Below are positions 53,010 to 61,701 of a stretch of DNA of 64,000 nt, in pieces. The stretch's first letter is position 1. Each line of letters opens with the position of its first letter. The position numbers and the translations under genes were made by a program. A model generated the notes under the pieces. It was given only the letters and a program-made list of their open reading frames with translations. It made no database searches and was not told the origin of the DNA. This DNA comes from Cytobacillus citreus (GTDB lineage Bacteria; Bacillota; Bacilli; Bacillales; Cytobacillaceae): contig NZ_JAGYPM010000001.1 in NCBI RefSeq assembly GCF_018343665.1, forward strand, positions 901,619 through 965,618, read 5' to 3'.

Positions 53010-53786
53010 TTATTTTAATATTTGATAAAGCTCCTCTAAATGCTGAATCTCATATGTGGGAATGACATCGTTTCTTTCATTATTTTGACGATTAATCCAC
53101 ACTGATTTAATTCCAGCTTTATTAGCACCAAGAATATCTGTCATCAAGTTATCTCCTACCATAATCACTTCCTCTTTCTTCATGGACATAAGAGATAAAG
53201 CATGTTCAAAAATAGATGGGTCAGGCTTCCCTCTTCCAAAATCGCCGGAAATGACAATATGGTCAAAATATGGGGCAATTTCTGGTGTGATCGTTAATTT
53301 TGTATTTTGTAAATCAGGTGAACCATTTGTTAATAATAGGAGTTTATAGTTCTTTTTTAAAGTATCTAAAACTTGAAATGTTTCTTCATACACAAATTGG
53401 TTTTTTCGGCGCTCTTGAGGGAACTGCTCTGCTAATTCATGCCCAAAGTCTGGGTCCTCCACACCTAATTTTTTTAGGGCTAAAGCCCATGCGTCTCTTC
53501 TATATGCAGGAACGATTTCTTTCATTTTTCTAAATTCATCTTGATCATCTAAAAAATTCCCCCATAACCCTTCAAAAGGATTGATCCCTATCATCTGTGT
53601 AAATGGATAAGTTTCATAGGAAGAGTATAGATTTCTTGCTTCTTCCCGAACGGCTTCTTCAAACTGGTAAGGGTCTAATCTATAGCGATCTTCTGCTAAT
53701 TTACAAGTAGCTATGAAGGCTTCCTTTACGCTTTTTTGATCCCAAAGAAGTGTATCATCTAAATCGAAAAAAATAGCTTTTATCAT
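53010..53786 (-). CDS. ysaA: HAD-superfamily phosphatase (YsaA-like)
   Basis: A 258-aa HAD-fold hydrolase with motif [12 protein letters not shown] (nucleophile Asp, ~8-10), motif [10 protein letters not shown], motif III Lys in [10 protein letters not shown] and motif [16 protein letters not shown]. Between them is an alpha-helical C1 cap. Length and sequence match B. subtilis YsaA. It dephosphorylates small metabolites; the natural substrate is unknown. ATG start behind AGAGAGGCTC. A 16-bp hairpin lies ~100 bases upstream and would separate it from the secreted-protein genes. Confidence 0.88.
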   Translation of the reverse strand: MIKAIFFDLDDTLLWDQKSVKEAFIATCKLAEDRYRLDPYQFEEAVREEARNLYSSYETYPFTQMIGINPFEGLWGNFLDDQDEFRKMKEIVPAYRRDAWALALKKLGVEDPDFGHELAEQFPQERRKNQFVYEETFQVLDTLKKNYKLLLLTNGSPDLQNTKLTITPEIAPYFDHIVISGDFGRGKPDPSIFEHALSLMSMKKEEVIMVGDNLMTDILGANKAGIKSVWINRQNNERNDVIPTYEIQHLEELYQILK

Positions 53787-53878
53787 TGTGAGCCTCTCTT
53801 TTATTTAGTAGTTTTAAATACAAGTTTATCACGAGTAATCATAGAAAAAAATTGATCTTGTGAATTTATAACGAAAAA

Positions 53879-53911
53879 GCAAACTTTCAAAATAGTATTT
53901 TGAAAGTTTGC
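53879..53911. terminator. 16-bp perfect hairpin (terminator-like)
   Basis: GCAAACTTTCAAAATA (53879-53894) is the exact inverted repeat of TATTTTGAAAGTTTGC (53896-53911) with one spacer base. It lies between the ysaA-like gene and the secreted-protein genes, ~185 bases past the last of these; T tracts are poor. Confidence 0.6.
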
Positions 53912-54096
53912 CAGCTGATGTATCACTTCTTTCTATTCACTTGAGCCGATCAAGCGTTCATGAAAACTGAATTTCTCTCCTATTTGTGTTTAATGAGGTG
54001 TACCGTTAGGAAAATGCGTATTACAACGTTAAGAGCTTTCCTACATAAAAACCCGACTTATCTCTTTATTGGGGTATTATTTTGGTGAGCGATTAA

Positions 54097-54501
54097 TTAA
54101 TAAACTTCATACCATGAATAGGTTGTAGAATTACCCCAACCATAATTATTTGTAAAATGAAATCTGTAATACCCTGTCGGCAATATATTTCCGTTAGAAT
54201 CATGAAGCCAACGGATCACATCAGTTTTCCAAAGAATACATGAAAATTTACTAGTTCTCATCGGTCTCCAAGTGCCGTTATCATTGTATTCCAAGGTAAC
54301 GACTTGAGTAGAGTCGGTTTTATTATCGCAAGACGTACGCAAGGTGGAATAACCAAAAGAACTATCGTGAAGGAATTGTTTTGACCATGTTTGATACTTG
54401 TATTCGACGTATCCATTAACAGGGTATTCAGCGTATGCATTCGGTGTTATAGCAAATAACAATGCAACGGCAATCATCGATAATACAGGAAATTTTCTCA
54501 C
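54097..54501 (-). CDS. Small secreted protein, paralogue A
   Basis: A 134-aa exported protein, start GTG behind AGGAGG. Signal peptide: basic start, hydrophobic core SMIAVALLFAITPNAYA, cleavage expected after AYA. The mature ~108 residues are rich in aromatic and Asn/Thr residues with two Cys (RTSCDNKTDS and SKFSCILWKT), probably one disulfide. It is a clear paralogue of the next gene: SKQFLHDSSFGYSTL, RWLHDSNGNILPTGYYRFHF. Family unknown; the beta-rich aspect suggests a small extracellular sandwich. Confidence 0.75.
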   Translation of the reverse strand: MRKFPVLSMIAVALLFAITPNAYAEYPVNGYVEYKYQTWSKQFLHDSSFGYSTLRTSCDNKTDSTQVVTLEYNDNGTWRPMRTSKFSCILWKTDVIRWLHDSNGNILPTGYYRFHFTNNYGWGNSTTYSWYEVY

Positions 54502-54527
54502 GAATATTCCTCCTTTTTAGAGAAACT

Positions 54528-54932
54528 TTAGTAGATTGTATAATTCATATAGGTCGTAGAATTTGTTCCGGATTGATTTTGAAATACAAATCTGTATGTT
54601 CCCTTAGGCAGATAATTCCCAGTATTGTCAGTTAACCATTTTATTTCATCATGTTGATATGACCACCAGCCACAATTGATCGACGATGATTTTTCTACTT
54701 TCCAGCCCCCAGCAACAGACCTTTCTAAATAAACATTTTGAAGCCAACCACTAGTATTTCGACAATTGGTTACTAATTTAGTAGGGCCCAGGCTACTGTC
54801 ATGCAAAAAGGCTTTTGAATACATTAGATTTTTGTACTCAATACTGTCAGAAACAGCAGCAGAAGCATTTGTAGTTGTTGTCATAAACAAAGTCACGACT
54901 AAGGCAGTCAGAACCCAGTAATATTTTCTCAA
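54528..54932 (-). CDS. Small secreted protein, paralogue B
   Basis: A 134-aa exported protein in tandem with paralogue A, 26 bases upstream of it. Start is TTG behind GAGAGGGG. Signal peptide core VLTALVVTLFMTTTTNASA. Mature part shares with A the order FLHDSSLG...LVTNC...INC...IKWLTDNTGNYLPKGTYRFVFQN, with two Cys at equivalent positions and an aromatic C-terminus TTYMNYTIY. Sequence identity is moderate, so the duplication is not recent. The pair are probably co-transcribed. Function is unknown. Confidence 0.75.
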   Translation of the reverse strand: MRKYYWVLTALVVTLFMTTTTNASAAVSDSIEYKNLMYSKAFLHDSSLGPTKLVTNCRNTSGWLQNVYLERSVAGGWKVEKSSSINCGWWSYQHDEIKWLTDNTGNYLPKGTYRFVFQNQSGTNSTTYMNYTIY

Positions 54933-55254
54933 TGTGACAAGCCCCTCTCATTATATTTTCAGGTATCGCCGATAAAACGCGGATTTTGCTCGCTAAGACT
55001 AAAATCAAGTGTTTGATTGCATTTTAGAAGCATAATAAATAGACACATTGTCTAAGGGAATATGAACCGAATAAGAAGAAATTAACTGGTGATTTTCTTG
55101 AGGCAAAGCTGACGTATATTAATGATTATGTTCAAGTAGAAATGCGGTTATCAGAATAAAAGTTTATTACTTTAATTGGGTCCCCTACCGATACTAAAAA
55201 ATAGTACGGTTAGAGAACTTTCATATCGATGCAGAGACATCGTCTTAGGACAAG

Positions 55255-55533
55255 TTAATAACTGCACTCAAAATACCAGAAATCTTTATTTTGAATAAAC
55301 CCACCCCCATTCCACCTATATGTCCATCCATCATCTAACATCTTCCCATGTACGAACGTGTCTTCTCCAGGCAGATACACATCAATGAACTGTCCCCCAG
55401 GCCAATCATAAGCTGAAGTGTTCTCATTAACAAAACCGTGTCCATCACACACGGCAAAAGCCTGGTTAGGTGATACTCCTACCGTAAGCATTAAAACAAG
55501 TACAAAACCAACTATTCCGCTTGCCCTTCTCAT
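55255..55533 (-). CDS. Small secreted aromatic-rich protein
   Basis: A 92-aa exported protein with signal peptide (IVGFVLVLMLTVGVSPNQAFA, cleavage after AFA) and a ~64-residue mature chain holding two Cys (VCDGHGF at the start, FECSY at the end) and many Trp/Tyr/Gly (DGWTYRWNGGGFIQN). Cys at both ends suggests a disulfide-closed domain. ATG start behind GGAGGTT. It is ~320 bases upstream of the paralogue pair and not alike in sequence. I recognise no family. The gap 54933-55254 holds only a possible relic frame. Confidence 0.65.
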   Translation of the reverse strand: MRRASGIVGFVLVLMLTVGVSPNQAFAVCDGHGFVNENTSAYDWPGGQFIDVYLPGEDTFVHGKMLDDGWTYRWNGGGFIQNKDFWYFECSY

Positions 55534-55768
55534 TTTTTAACCTCCTTTCAAAATATTTAAAATAAAGTATAAGTCTTTACTGGGCACATAAAAAGGACCT
55601 ATTGGTCGATGAGGAATTTCGTACGGACCTTCGAATTAGGTACAAGGTGTTGGTTCCTATCATCTTAAACATCGATGGGGTAAATCTGTCTTATTTTGCA
55701 GGCATGCGGTGACCCCGGAAAGGAATAGGTACTAGTTTAGTAGAAAATAGAGTACGATGAGGGAGGAT

Positions 55769-56017
55769 ATGAACATAAAGAAATGGTTTTTCGTCTGTAT
55801 TTTTCTTTCATTAGGGTTAGTCGTTTGTAGCGCAAAAACGGATAATCAAGTCGAGAAGGTAATAGATAAGGAAAATTTGACGAATGAAGAGAAAAAGTTA
55901 GTAATAGATTCAAAGCTAATCGAGTATGTGAATGATACGTATGGTGACATTGTTCAGATTACTGGCTTTGAGGTAATTCCAGAAGAACCGGAAGAAGTAC
56001 CCCCTTTTATTACGTAA
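55769..56017 (+). CDS. Putative small lipoprotein (82 aa)
   Basis: A short ORF with a basic start, hydrophobic core WFFVCIFLSLGLVVCSA and a lipobox-like LVVC, then a charged helical tail (NQVEKVIDKENLTNEEKKLV) and Pro/Glu-rich end. A lipoprotein or a cleavable signal are both possible. ATG 55769 sits only two bases after GGGAGGAT; an in-frame ATG at 55757 has no site, so the start is unsure. No partner or known family is visible. Confidence 0.5.
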   Translation: MNIKKWFFVCIFLSLGLVVCSAKTDNQVEKVIDKENLTNEEKKLVIDSKLIEYVNDTYGDIVQITGFEVIPEEPEEVPPFIT

Positions 56018-56198
56018 TATTCATTTGCTTCTTTCTGATTTTAGATTCTAAATTTATTAACTATCGAAAATAATTAAGTAAAAACTGCGTAAAATATAGT
56101 CATTGAGAAAATTACAATCTTGTTTTGACTTGCATCTAATTGTAATAATAAAGAAATCAGTTTGTTTTTTAGACTTTATAATTAAAGGTGGTTAAAAC

Positions 56199-56966
56199 AT
56201 GCCCTTATTAAACGTAAATGGTAGCAGCTTATACTATAATGTGCAAGGAAAAGGAACACCAATCGTTTTCATTCATCCTCCTTTACTTACTTCTATAAAT
56301 TTTCTTTATCAAATGGAGGATTTATCACAGCATTTTCAAGTCATTACTTTTGATATTCGCGGTCATGGAAAAAGTCAATATTCAAAGAGACCGATAACGT
56401 ATAAGTTAGTTGTTGAAGATATTAAACAGTTATTGGATCATTTGGAAATTAAGAAAGCATACATATGCGGATACTCCACTGGAGGATCAATTGTACTGGA
56501 ATTCTTACTTACTTTTCCAGATAGTGCTTTAGGCGGTATTATTATCAGTGGCATGTCTTATGTAAATGATGATAGTTTGAGGAAAAAGATTTCTTTAGGA
56601 GTTAAACTGGCAAATGCAGGAGCTAAGAAGGTTTTGACTTGGGCTATATCTTTTGGAAATGCAAATAAAATAGAACTTTTTAAAAAGATGGTTGCCGATG
56701 CCCGACTAAGTGATTTGCGGAATATCGAACAGTATTATCGATACAGTTTGCTGTATGATTGTAACGATCAGCTTAATAACATTGATCATCCAATTTTATT
56801 AGTTTATGGTATGAAGGATAAATCATTTCATCAGTACGCAAAACTGCTCAATGAGAAATTACCAAATAATGAATTAAAATTCACAAATACTAAACATCAA
56901 ATCCCGACAAAAGCTGCTTATGAGTTAAATAAAATGATCAAGCAGTTTTGTCTTTCACATGATTAA
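56199..56966 (+). CDS. Alpha/beta hydrolase
   Basis: A 255-aa alpha/beta hydrolase: oxyanion region IVFIHPPLLTS (HPP rather than the usual HGG/HGF), DIRGHGKSQYS, nucleophile Ser in CGYSTGGSIV (~residue 92) and a C-terminal His in NTKHQIPTKA. An acid residue is likely in YGMKDKSF. The substrate is not predictable. ATG start behind AAAGGTGG. It is a single gene between two weak hairpins. Confidence 0.88.
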   Translation: MPLLNVNGSSLYYNVQGKGTPIVFIHPPLLTSINFLYQMEDLSQHFQVITFDIRGHGKSQYSKRPITYKLVVEDIKQLLDHLEIKKAYICGYSTGGSIVLEFLLTFPDSALGGIIISGMSYVNDDSLRKKISLGVKLANAGAKKVLTWAISFGNANKIELFKKMVADARLSDLRNIEQYYRYSLLYDCNDQLNNIDHPILLVYGMKDKSFHQYAKLLNEKLPNNELKFTNTKHQIPTKAAYELNKMIKQFCLSHD

Positions 56967-57010
56967 GAAGTTGAGTATCATCTCCAATTTAGAAAGTCAA
57001 TTAATCGAAT

Positions 57011-57046
57011 AAGGCAGTACTCTCTGATGTATAGAGGGTGCTGCCT
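57011..57046. terminator. Terminator between the hydrolase and pepF
   Basis: AAGGCAG..ACTCTC pairs with GAGGGT..CTGCCT with a short loop; T-rich sequence follows on the + strand. It lies between convergent genes. Confidence 0.7.
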
Positions 57047-57073
57047 CTCATTTTTCAGGATTCAAGTGCTTTT

Positions 57074-58861
57074 TTAAAGATTCGAAAATTCTTCAACTAG
57101 CTCAGCAAAGCGTTTAATAGAATTTTCAATCGGAAGAGAAGTTGTTAAATCTACACCTGTTTTTTTCAATAATTCAAGTGGATAATCTGAACTTCCGCTT
57201 TTTAAAAACTCTAAATAAGAATTTAGAGTATCTTGATCCCCTTCAAGGATTTTCGTTGCAAGATGAATGGCTGAAGCAAATCCTGTTGCATATTTGTAGA
57301 CATAAAAAGGACGATAAAAGTGAGGAATCCTCGACCAGCCATATTTCAATTCGTCATCGAAAATAATTTCTTCACCGTTGTATTCCCTAAAAAGTGCTTC
57401 GTATGTTTGATTAAACACATCGACATTTAATGGCTGTCCTTTTTCCGCCATTTCATGTGTTAATTTCTCAAACTCGGCAAACATTACTTGTGTATAGAAG
57501 GTTCCCTTAAATTGATCAATGAAATGATTCAGTAGATACTTACGTATTTCAGGATCTGTTTCATTATTTAATAAATAGTTAATTAAAAGGACTTCATTAA
57601 CGGTTGATGCAACCTCCGCAACAAAAATGCTATATCTGGCAGTAATTTGCGGCTGATGCTGAGCACTCAATTTGCTATGAACACCATGACCGCATTCATG
57701 AACAAGAGTGAATAAACTATCTAAATCGTCTTGATGGTTTAAGAGGATGAACGGATGAACACCGTACACCCCTAGATTGTAGGCCCCTGATCGCTTTCCA
57801 GGTGTTTCCCTGACATCAATAAATCGTGCATCTTTAAATTCTTTTAGAATCTTTATATACTCTTCACCAAGCGGTGCTAATGCCTCGACCATTGTTCCGT
57901 AGGCTTCTTCATACGTTATCACGGGCTTTATACCTTTTACAAGTGGTACACTTAAATCATATTGCCTTAATTCATCTAAACGGAGCATTTTCTTACGAAT
58001 TTGCGTGTATTGATGCATTGAAGCTATATTCTTTTTTGTCGTAAGTATAAGATTTTCATAGACTTCTTTAGGAACCTGGTCTCCAAATAATGCTTTTTCT
58101 AATGCAGATGGATAATGACGAAGCTTTGCCATCGTTACGTTATTTTTAATTGTGGCTGAAAGTGTTGAAGCAATGGAGTTTTTTAATTGTATATATGGTT
58201 TATAATATGCTTTATAAGCCTCCCTCCGCTTTTCACGATCTTCATCCTCAATTAATTTAGAATACATTCCTCTTGAAAGTTCTATTTTTTCACCATTTTC
58301 ACCAGTTACTTCACCGAATTTGATATCAGCATTATTGATCATTCCAAATGTATGACTTGGAGCAGATAGCGCCTCACCTAAATTTGATAAAACTTCTTCT
58401 TGCTCCTTGCTTAATACATGCTTTTTGTACCTGAATGACTTCCATAAATCCTCTGCAAAATATTCTAGTCCTTCTATTGCTCCTATGTATTCCTTCAATG
58501 TTTCCTCATCTAAACTTAGTAAATATGGCATGAAAAAGGCAGTAGAAGCACTAACCTTCACACTTAGCTGCTTTGCTCGATCCATTAATGCTTGTGATTT
58601 TGTTACCCTTGTATCCTCATCAACCATCAGCATTGCAAAAGCATAAACTTTATTGTACATATAAGATAAATTTTCTTTTTGTTTTAGAAATTTATATAAT
58701 GCATGACCGTCATGAATTTTCCCGTCAAATCCTTTTAAATCCTTAGCCAGTCCTTCAATCAGCTGATAATCCTCTTCCCAATTACTAATATCAGGGTATA
58801 TATCTGCTAAATTCCATTTCTCAAATTCCGGTATTTCCTTTCTGCTCGTATATGTCTTCAT
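57074..58861 (-). CDS. pepF: Oligoendopeptidase F (M3 family)
   Basis: A 595-aa cytoplasmic zinc peptidase: PepF N-terminal helical domain (YPDISNWEEDYQLIEGLAKD), Zn motif HECGHGVHS (~residue 390, HExxH-type with Glu as the general base) and the family's downstream GHGVH...E ligand region; C-terminal DYPLELLKKTGVDLTT. It degrades short oligopeptides. ATG start behind AAAGGGAGTC. It is a single gene with normal length for the family and no defects. Confidence 0.93.
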   Translation of the reverse strand: MKTYTSRKEIPEFEKWNLADIYPDISNWEEDYQLIEGLAKDLKGFDGKIHDGHALYKFLKQKENLSYMYNKVYAFAMLMVDEDTRVTKSQALMDRAKQLSVKVSASTAFFMPYLLSLDEETLKEYIGAIEGLEYFAEDLWKSFRYKKHVLSKEQEEVLSNLGEALSAPSHTFGMINNADIKFGEVTGENGEKIELSRGMYSKLIEDEDREKRREAYKAYYKPYIQLKNSIASTLSATIKNNVTMAKLRHYPSALEKALFGDQVPKEVYENLILTTKKNIASMHQYTQIRKKMLRLDELRQYDLSVPLVKGIKPVITYEEAYGTMVEALAPLGEEYIKILKEFKDARFIDVRETPGKRSGAYNLGVYGVHPFILLNHQDDLDSLFTLVHECGHGVHSKLSAQHQPQITARYSIFVAEVASTVNEVLLINYLLNNETDPEIRKYLLNHFIDQFKGTFYTQVMFAEFEKLTHEMAEKGQPLNVDVFNQTYEALFREYNGEEIIFDDELKYGWSRIPHFYRPFYVYKYATGFASAIHLATKILEGDQDTLNSYLEFLKSGSSDYPLELLKKTGVDLTTSLPIENSIKRFAELVEEFSNL

Positions 58862-59020
58862 TCACAGGACTCCCTTTAAAGGTTTTAGTAAGTTATACTA
58901 ATTATATTATAGTATATCGTTTAACTTGCACTTAAAAAACTGAGATAATAAATGATTAATCGCAGGTTATTGCTATTCTAAATCTGAATGGCATGAATAA
59001 CTAAGAAAGGATGAAGTAAA

Positions 59021-59779
59021 ATGGCTTCCGTTTCTCCAAAATTATGTAGTATTTCTTATCTTCCACCTAAGGGGGATTATGAAATTTTTGTTGATGAATC
59101 CCATTATGCAGAAAAACTAAAAGAATGGGGATTATCTTCTAAAAAACAATTTCTCTATAAGGAAAAAAATCTCCAATACTTAGTAACAATTAGAGGTTAT
59201 GAGGTTTACGGTAAAAATGAGGTATTTAATACAATTATTATTGAATTTCAAGATGGGAACTTAAGCTGCATTCATCCAGCTTACCTAAAAGAAATGCAGG
59301 CATCTAGCTTCGGAAAGGGCATATTTACTGATGCTGCTGATACCTCGATCCCATCTGATCAAAATAGCGATCAGCCAATGAAATCTTCTAAAGAAGAAAA
59401 GTCAAATGAACCAGTAAAGAAGAAGGAAAAGAAAGAAAAGCCGGGACAATTAACACTTCCAGAAGAAAAAGTACATTTTTCTGCAATAGTAAAGCAATTT
59501 GCTTTAAGTTGGAATAATTTTAATGAAGAAAATGATGAAGTAATAGTTTTGGAAAAAGTGATAATACAGCAGGATGAACCAATTGAAGTGGGTCTCGCAT
59601 GGTGCTCTCACTCCAAAACATTGAAGAAATTCGAGCTTACACCAGGTGATGGACTAGAATTCGACGGAAAGATTGTAAAAAAGAAATTACCTAAAGGTAA
59701 AGATGTAGAGGAAGAATTTATCGTAGATGTTCCCGTTTTATATAAAATTAATAATCCATCAAAAATTAAAAAAGGCTAA
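59021..59779 (+). CDS. Uncharacterised protein with a Lys/Glu-rich linker (252 aa)
   Basis: I do not recognise a family. The product is soluble with three parts: an N-terminal globular segment (LCSISYLPPKGDYEIFVDES, QYLVTIRGYEVYGKNEV), a highly charged disordered linker at ~115-148 (KSSKEEKSNEPVKKKEKKEK), and a C-terminal domain (HFSAIVKQFALSWNNFNEEN, VGLAWCSHSKTLKKFELTPG) with a single Cys. The last part is beta-like. ATG start behind GAAAGGATGA. The terminator begins inside its last codons. Confidence 0.7.
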   Translation: MASVSPKLCSISYLPPKGDYEIFVDESHYAEKLKEWGLSSKKQFLYKEKNLQYLVTIRGYEVYGKNEVFNTIIIEFQDGNLSCIHPAYLKEMQASSFGKGIFTDAADTSIPSDQNSDQPMKSSKEEKSNEPVKKKEKKEKPGQLTLPEEKVHFSAIVKQFALSWNNFNEENDEVIVLEKVIIQQDEPIEVGLAWCSHSKTLKKFELTPGDGLEFDGKIVKKKLPKGKDVEEEFIVDVPVLYKINNPSKIKKG

Positions 59780-59810
59780 AGAACGAGATTTTCGTTCTTT
59801 AGCCTTTTTT
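59768..59810. terminator. Bidirectional terminator
   Basis: AAAAAAGGCTAAAGAACGA (59768-59786) pairs perfectly with its complement at 59792-59810. It serves the unknown gene at 59021 and the convergent RDD gene. Confidence 0.92.
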
Positions 59811-59812
59811 CT

Positions 59813-60619
59813 TTACAATTCATATTCCCATTCATCCTTTAATTTTAAATAAAGAATTAGAAGAATATCTTCTAAATTTTGATAATTTTTACCTGACATT
59901 TCTATTCCTGTTTTCGGCAGCACAATTTTAGCAACATTTATTGTTAATTGATTTCTTTCATCATAAGGTAATTGCATAAATCGGTTGGAATAGGTTTTTA
60001 CAAGGTTCCATTCCTTTGTATCAAAAGATTTCAGAGCCCACTCATCAAAATCAATGTCATCTTTCGTAAGTCCGCGTTTTTCGATTTCCTTTTCTATGGC
60101 TGTTTGCTTATTCTTTTTCGTCTTTCTTTCATGAACAACGATCGTCCCTGCGACAAGATCTCCAATTCTCTTATGCTTTGAATGGAAAAAGATCATGATT
60201 AGGCCAAGGAAATAATAAACGGGCAAAGAATCAATGATACGCAGGAAATTTCGGATAAAGCTTGATAACAGTGTAATGCTGTGTCCGTTATCCTGAATTA
60301 CTCTTATTCCGATTACTTTCTTTCCAATTGTTCTTCCTCCTGAAAAATATTCAAAAGCAAAGAAGTAACCCCAATTAAGAATAAATAATAAAATAATGGC
60401 AATTGCAAGCGAGACAGAATTCATATTAGCCCAAAGCATATAGTCTGGCTGATCAACTATAATGAAAATAAGAAGGACGATGATTAAAATGTTTACAATC
60501 ATTAATATTAGCTGGTCAATAATAAAAGCAGCCGATCGGCTCCCTAGTCCAGCAAGCTGAAATTGAAGTGATACATATTCAGGAGTTTTTATGCCAACTT
60601 CTTCATGATTTTGATTCAA
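59813..60619 (-). CDS. RDD-family membrane protein
   Basis: A 268-aa RDD protein: YVSLQFQLAGLGSRSAAFII carries the Arg-Asp-type start (GSR-x-AAFIID), followed by helices LILMIVNILIIVLLIFIIV and AIAIILLFILNWGYFFAF, then the conserved GRTIGKKVIGIRVI and KRIGDLVAGTIVV. A ~100-residue soluble C-terminal domain follows. RDD proteins are poorly characterised transporters. Its divergent neighbour is the SpoIIM-like gene, with 101 bases between starts; the group recalls RDD-SpoIIM-DUF58-MoxR clusters. Confidence 0.92.
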   Translation of the reverse strand: MNQNHEEVGIKTPEYVSLQFQLAGLGSRSAAFIIDQLILMIVNILIIVLLIFIIVDQPDYMLWANMNSVSLAIAIILLFILNWGYFFAFEYFSGGRTIGKKVIGIRVIQDNGHSITLLSSFIRNFLRIIDSLPVYYFLGLIMIFFHSKHKRIGDLVAGTIVVHERKTKKNKQTAIEKEIEKRGLTKDDIDFDEWALKSFDTKEWNLVKTYSNRFMQLPYDERNQLTINVAKIVLPKTGIEMSGKNYQNLEDILLILYLKLKDEWEYEL

Positions 60620-60720
60620 TGTTTTCCCTCATTTCCTAGGTGAATTTCCCCTGGTTGTTTCTATTTTTCTACAAAGTTACTATAATAAGGAGAATAGCAA
60701 TAATTACAAGAGGTGTTTAT

Positions 60721-61701
60721 ATGAATGTTAAGCAATTTGTAAAGCAGCACCGAGATGAATGGAAACAGCTTGAGTTATTGGCAGTAGTTCTTCAAAAAAA
60801 AAGAAATAACTTTTCTGGAACTGATATCAATCAATTCAATCGATTATACCAAAAAGCTGCCCAGAACCTTTCATACAGTCAAACATATTTTCCAAATGAA
60901 GAAGTAACTCAATATTTAAATTCTCTTGTATCGAAATCACATAATCTTTTGTATAAGGATCAAATGACAAGTGTTAAGCAGATTCGTTATTTTTTTAGCA
61001 CTAAATTCATTGGTCTATTATTAGAACAATGGAAATTTATTATTGTTGCCATGCTCCTCTTTACACTTGGAGCAGCGGGAAGCTTTTTTTCAGTTGTCAA
61101 TGATCCATTGCATATCTACTCCATTCTCCCAGCGGAAATGGCTCAAGGGGTTGATCCTGAACAGCTTGGCAGCAGCGATGGAAATGTGGATTCCTCCCTT
61201 ATGTCTGCAAGCATTATGACAAACAACATCCAAGTAGCCATATTAGCTTTTGCTGGGGGTGTTACATTTGGACTTTTAACTGTTTATTTATTAATTTATA
61301 ATGGCATTTTGGTTGGCGCACTTGCAGCTCTATTTTGGCATTACGGAAAATCCTATGATTTTTGGGCCTATATTGTCCCCCACGGAATGATAGAGCTTAC
61401 AGCAATTTTTATAGCAGGCGGTGCAGGACTGTTAATGGGTTATAAGCTTTTTGTACCAGGTAATTTCACAAGAGGTTTTCAATTAAAGCAGCAAGCAAAG
61501 CGCTCAGTTCAATTATTGCTTGGTACGCTTCCATTATTTGTTTTAGCTGGAATCATTGAAGGCTTTATCACGCCTGCTGCTATTTCATTAGAAGCAAAGT
61601 ATGCAGTTGCTTTTTTAACGGTCATCGGACTTATACTATATATCGCTATTGGAAGAATAAAATTGATGAAAAATCAGACTATAAGAGATTTCGATTCATA
61701 A
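60721..61701 (+). CDS. SpoIIM-like (DUF95) membrane protein
   Basis: A 326-aa membrane protein of the SpoIIM/DUF95 family. After a soluble start (NVKQFVKQHRDEWKQLELLA) come about six helices, including IIVAMLLFTLGAAGSFFSVV, AILAFAGGVTFGLLTVYLLI and HGMIELTAIFIAGGAGLLMG. The family's core is a signature with N...HG.xE; here VPHGMIELT. SpoIIM itself takes part in engulfment; this paralogue type clusters with DUF58/MoxR and has an unknown role. Start ATG 60721 behind AGAGGTG; the 60640 start has no site. Confidence 0.88.
   Translation: MNVKQFVKQHRDEWKQLELLAVVLQKKRNNFSGTDINQFNRLYQKAAQNLSYSQTYFPNEEVTQYLNSLVSKSHNLLYKDQMTSVKQIRYFFSTKFIGLLLEQWKFIIVAMLLFTLGAAGSFFSVVNDPLHIYSILPAEMAQGVDPEQLGSSDGNVDSSLMSASIMTNNIQVAILAFAGGVTFGLLTVYLLIYNGILVGALAALFWHYGKSYDFWAYIVPHGMIELTAIFIAGGAGLLMGYKLFVPGNFTRGFQLKQQAKRSVQLLLGTLPLFVLAGIIEGFITPAAISLEAKYAVAFLTVIGLILYIAIGRIKLMKNQTIRDFDS

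Noticed and set aside
55100..55160. Short + strand frame (LTGDFLEAKLTYINDYV)
   Set aside because: Protein-like but only ~35 codons, with no start or family; at most a gene relic.
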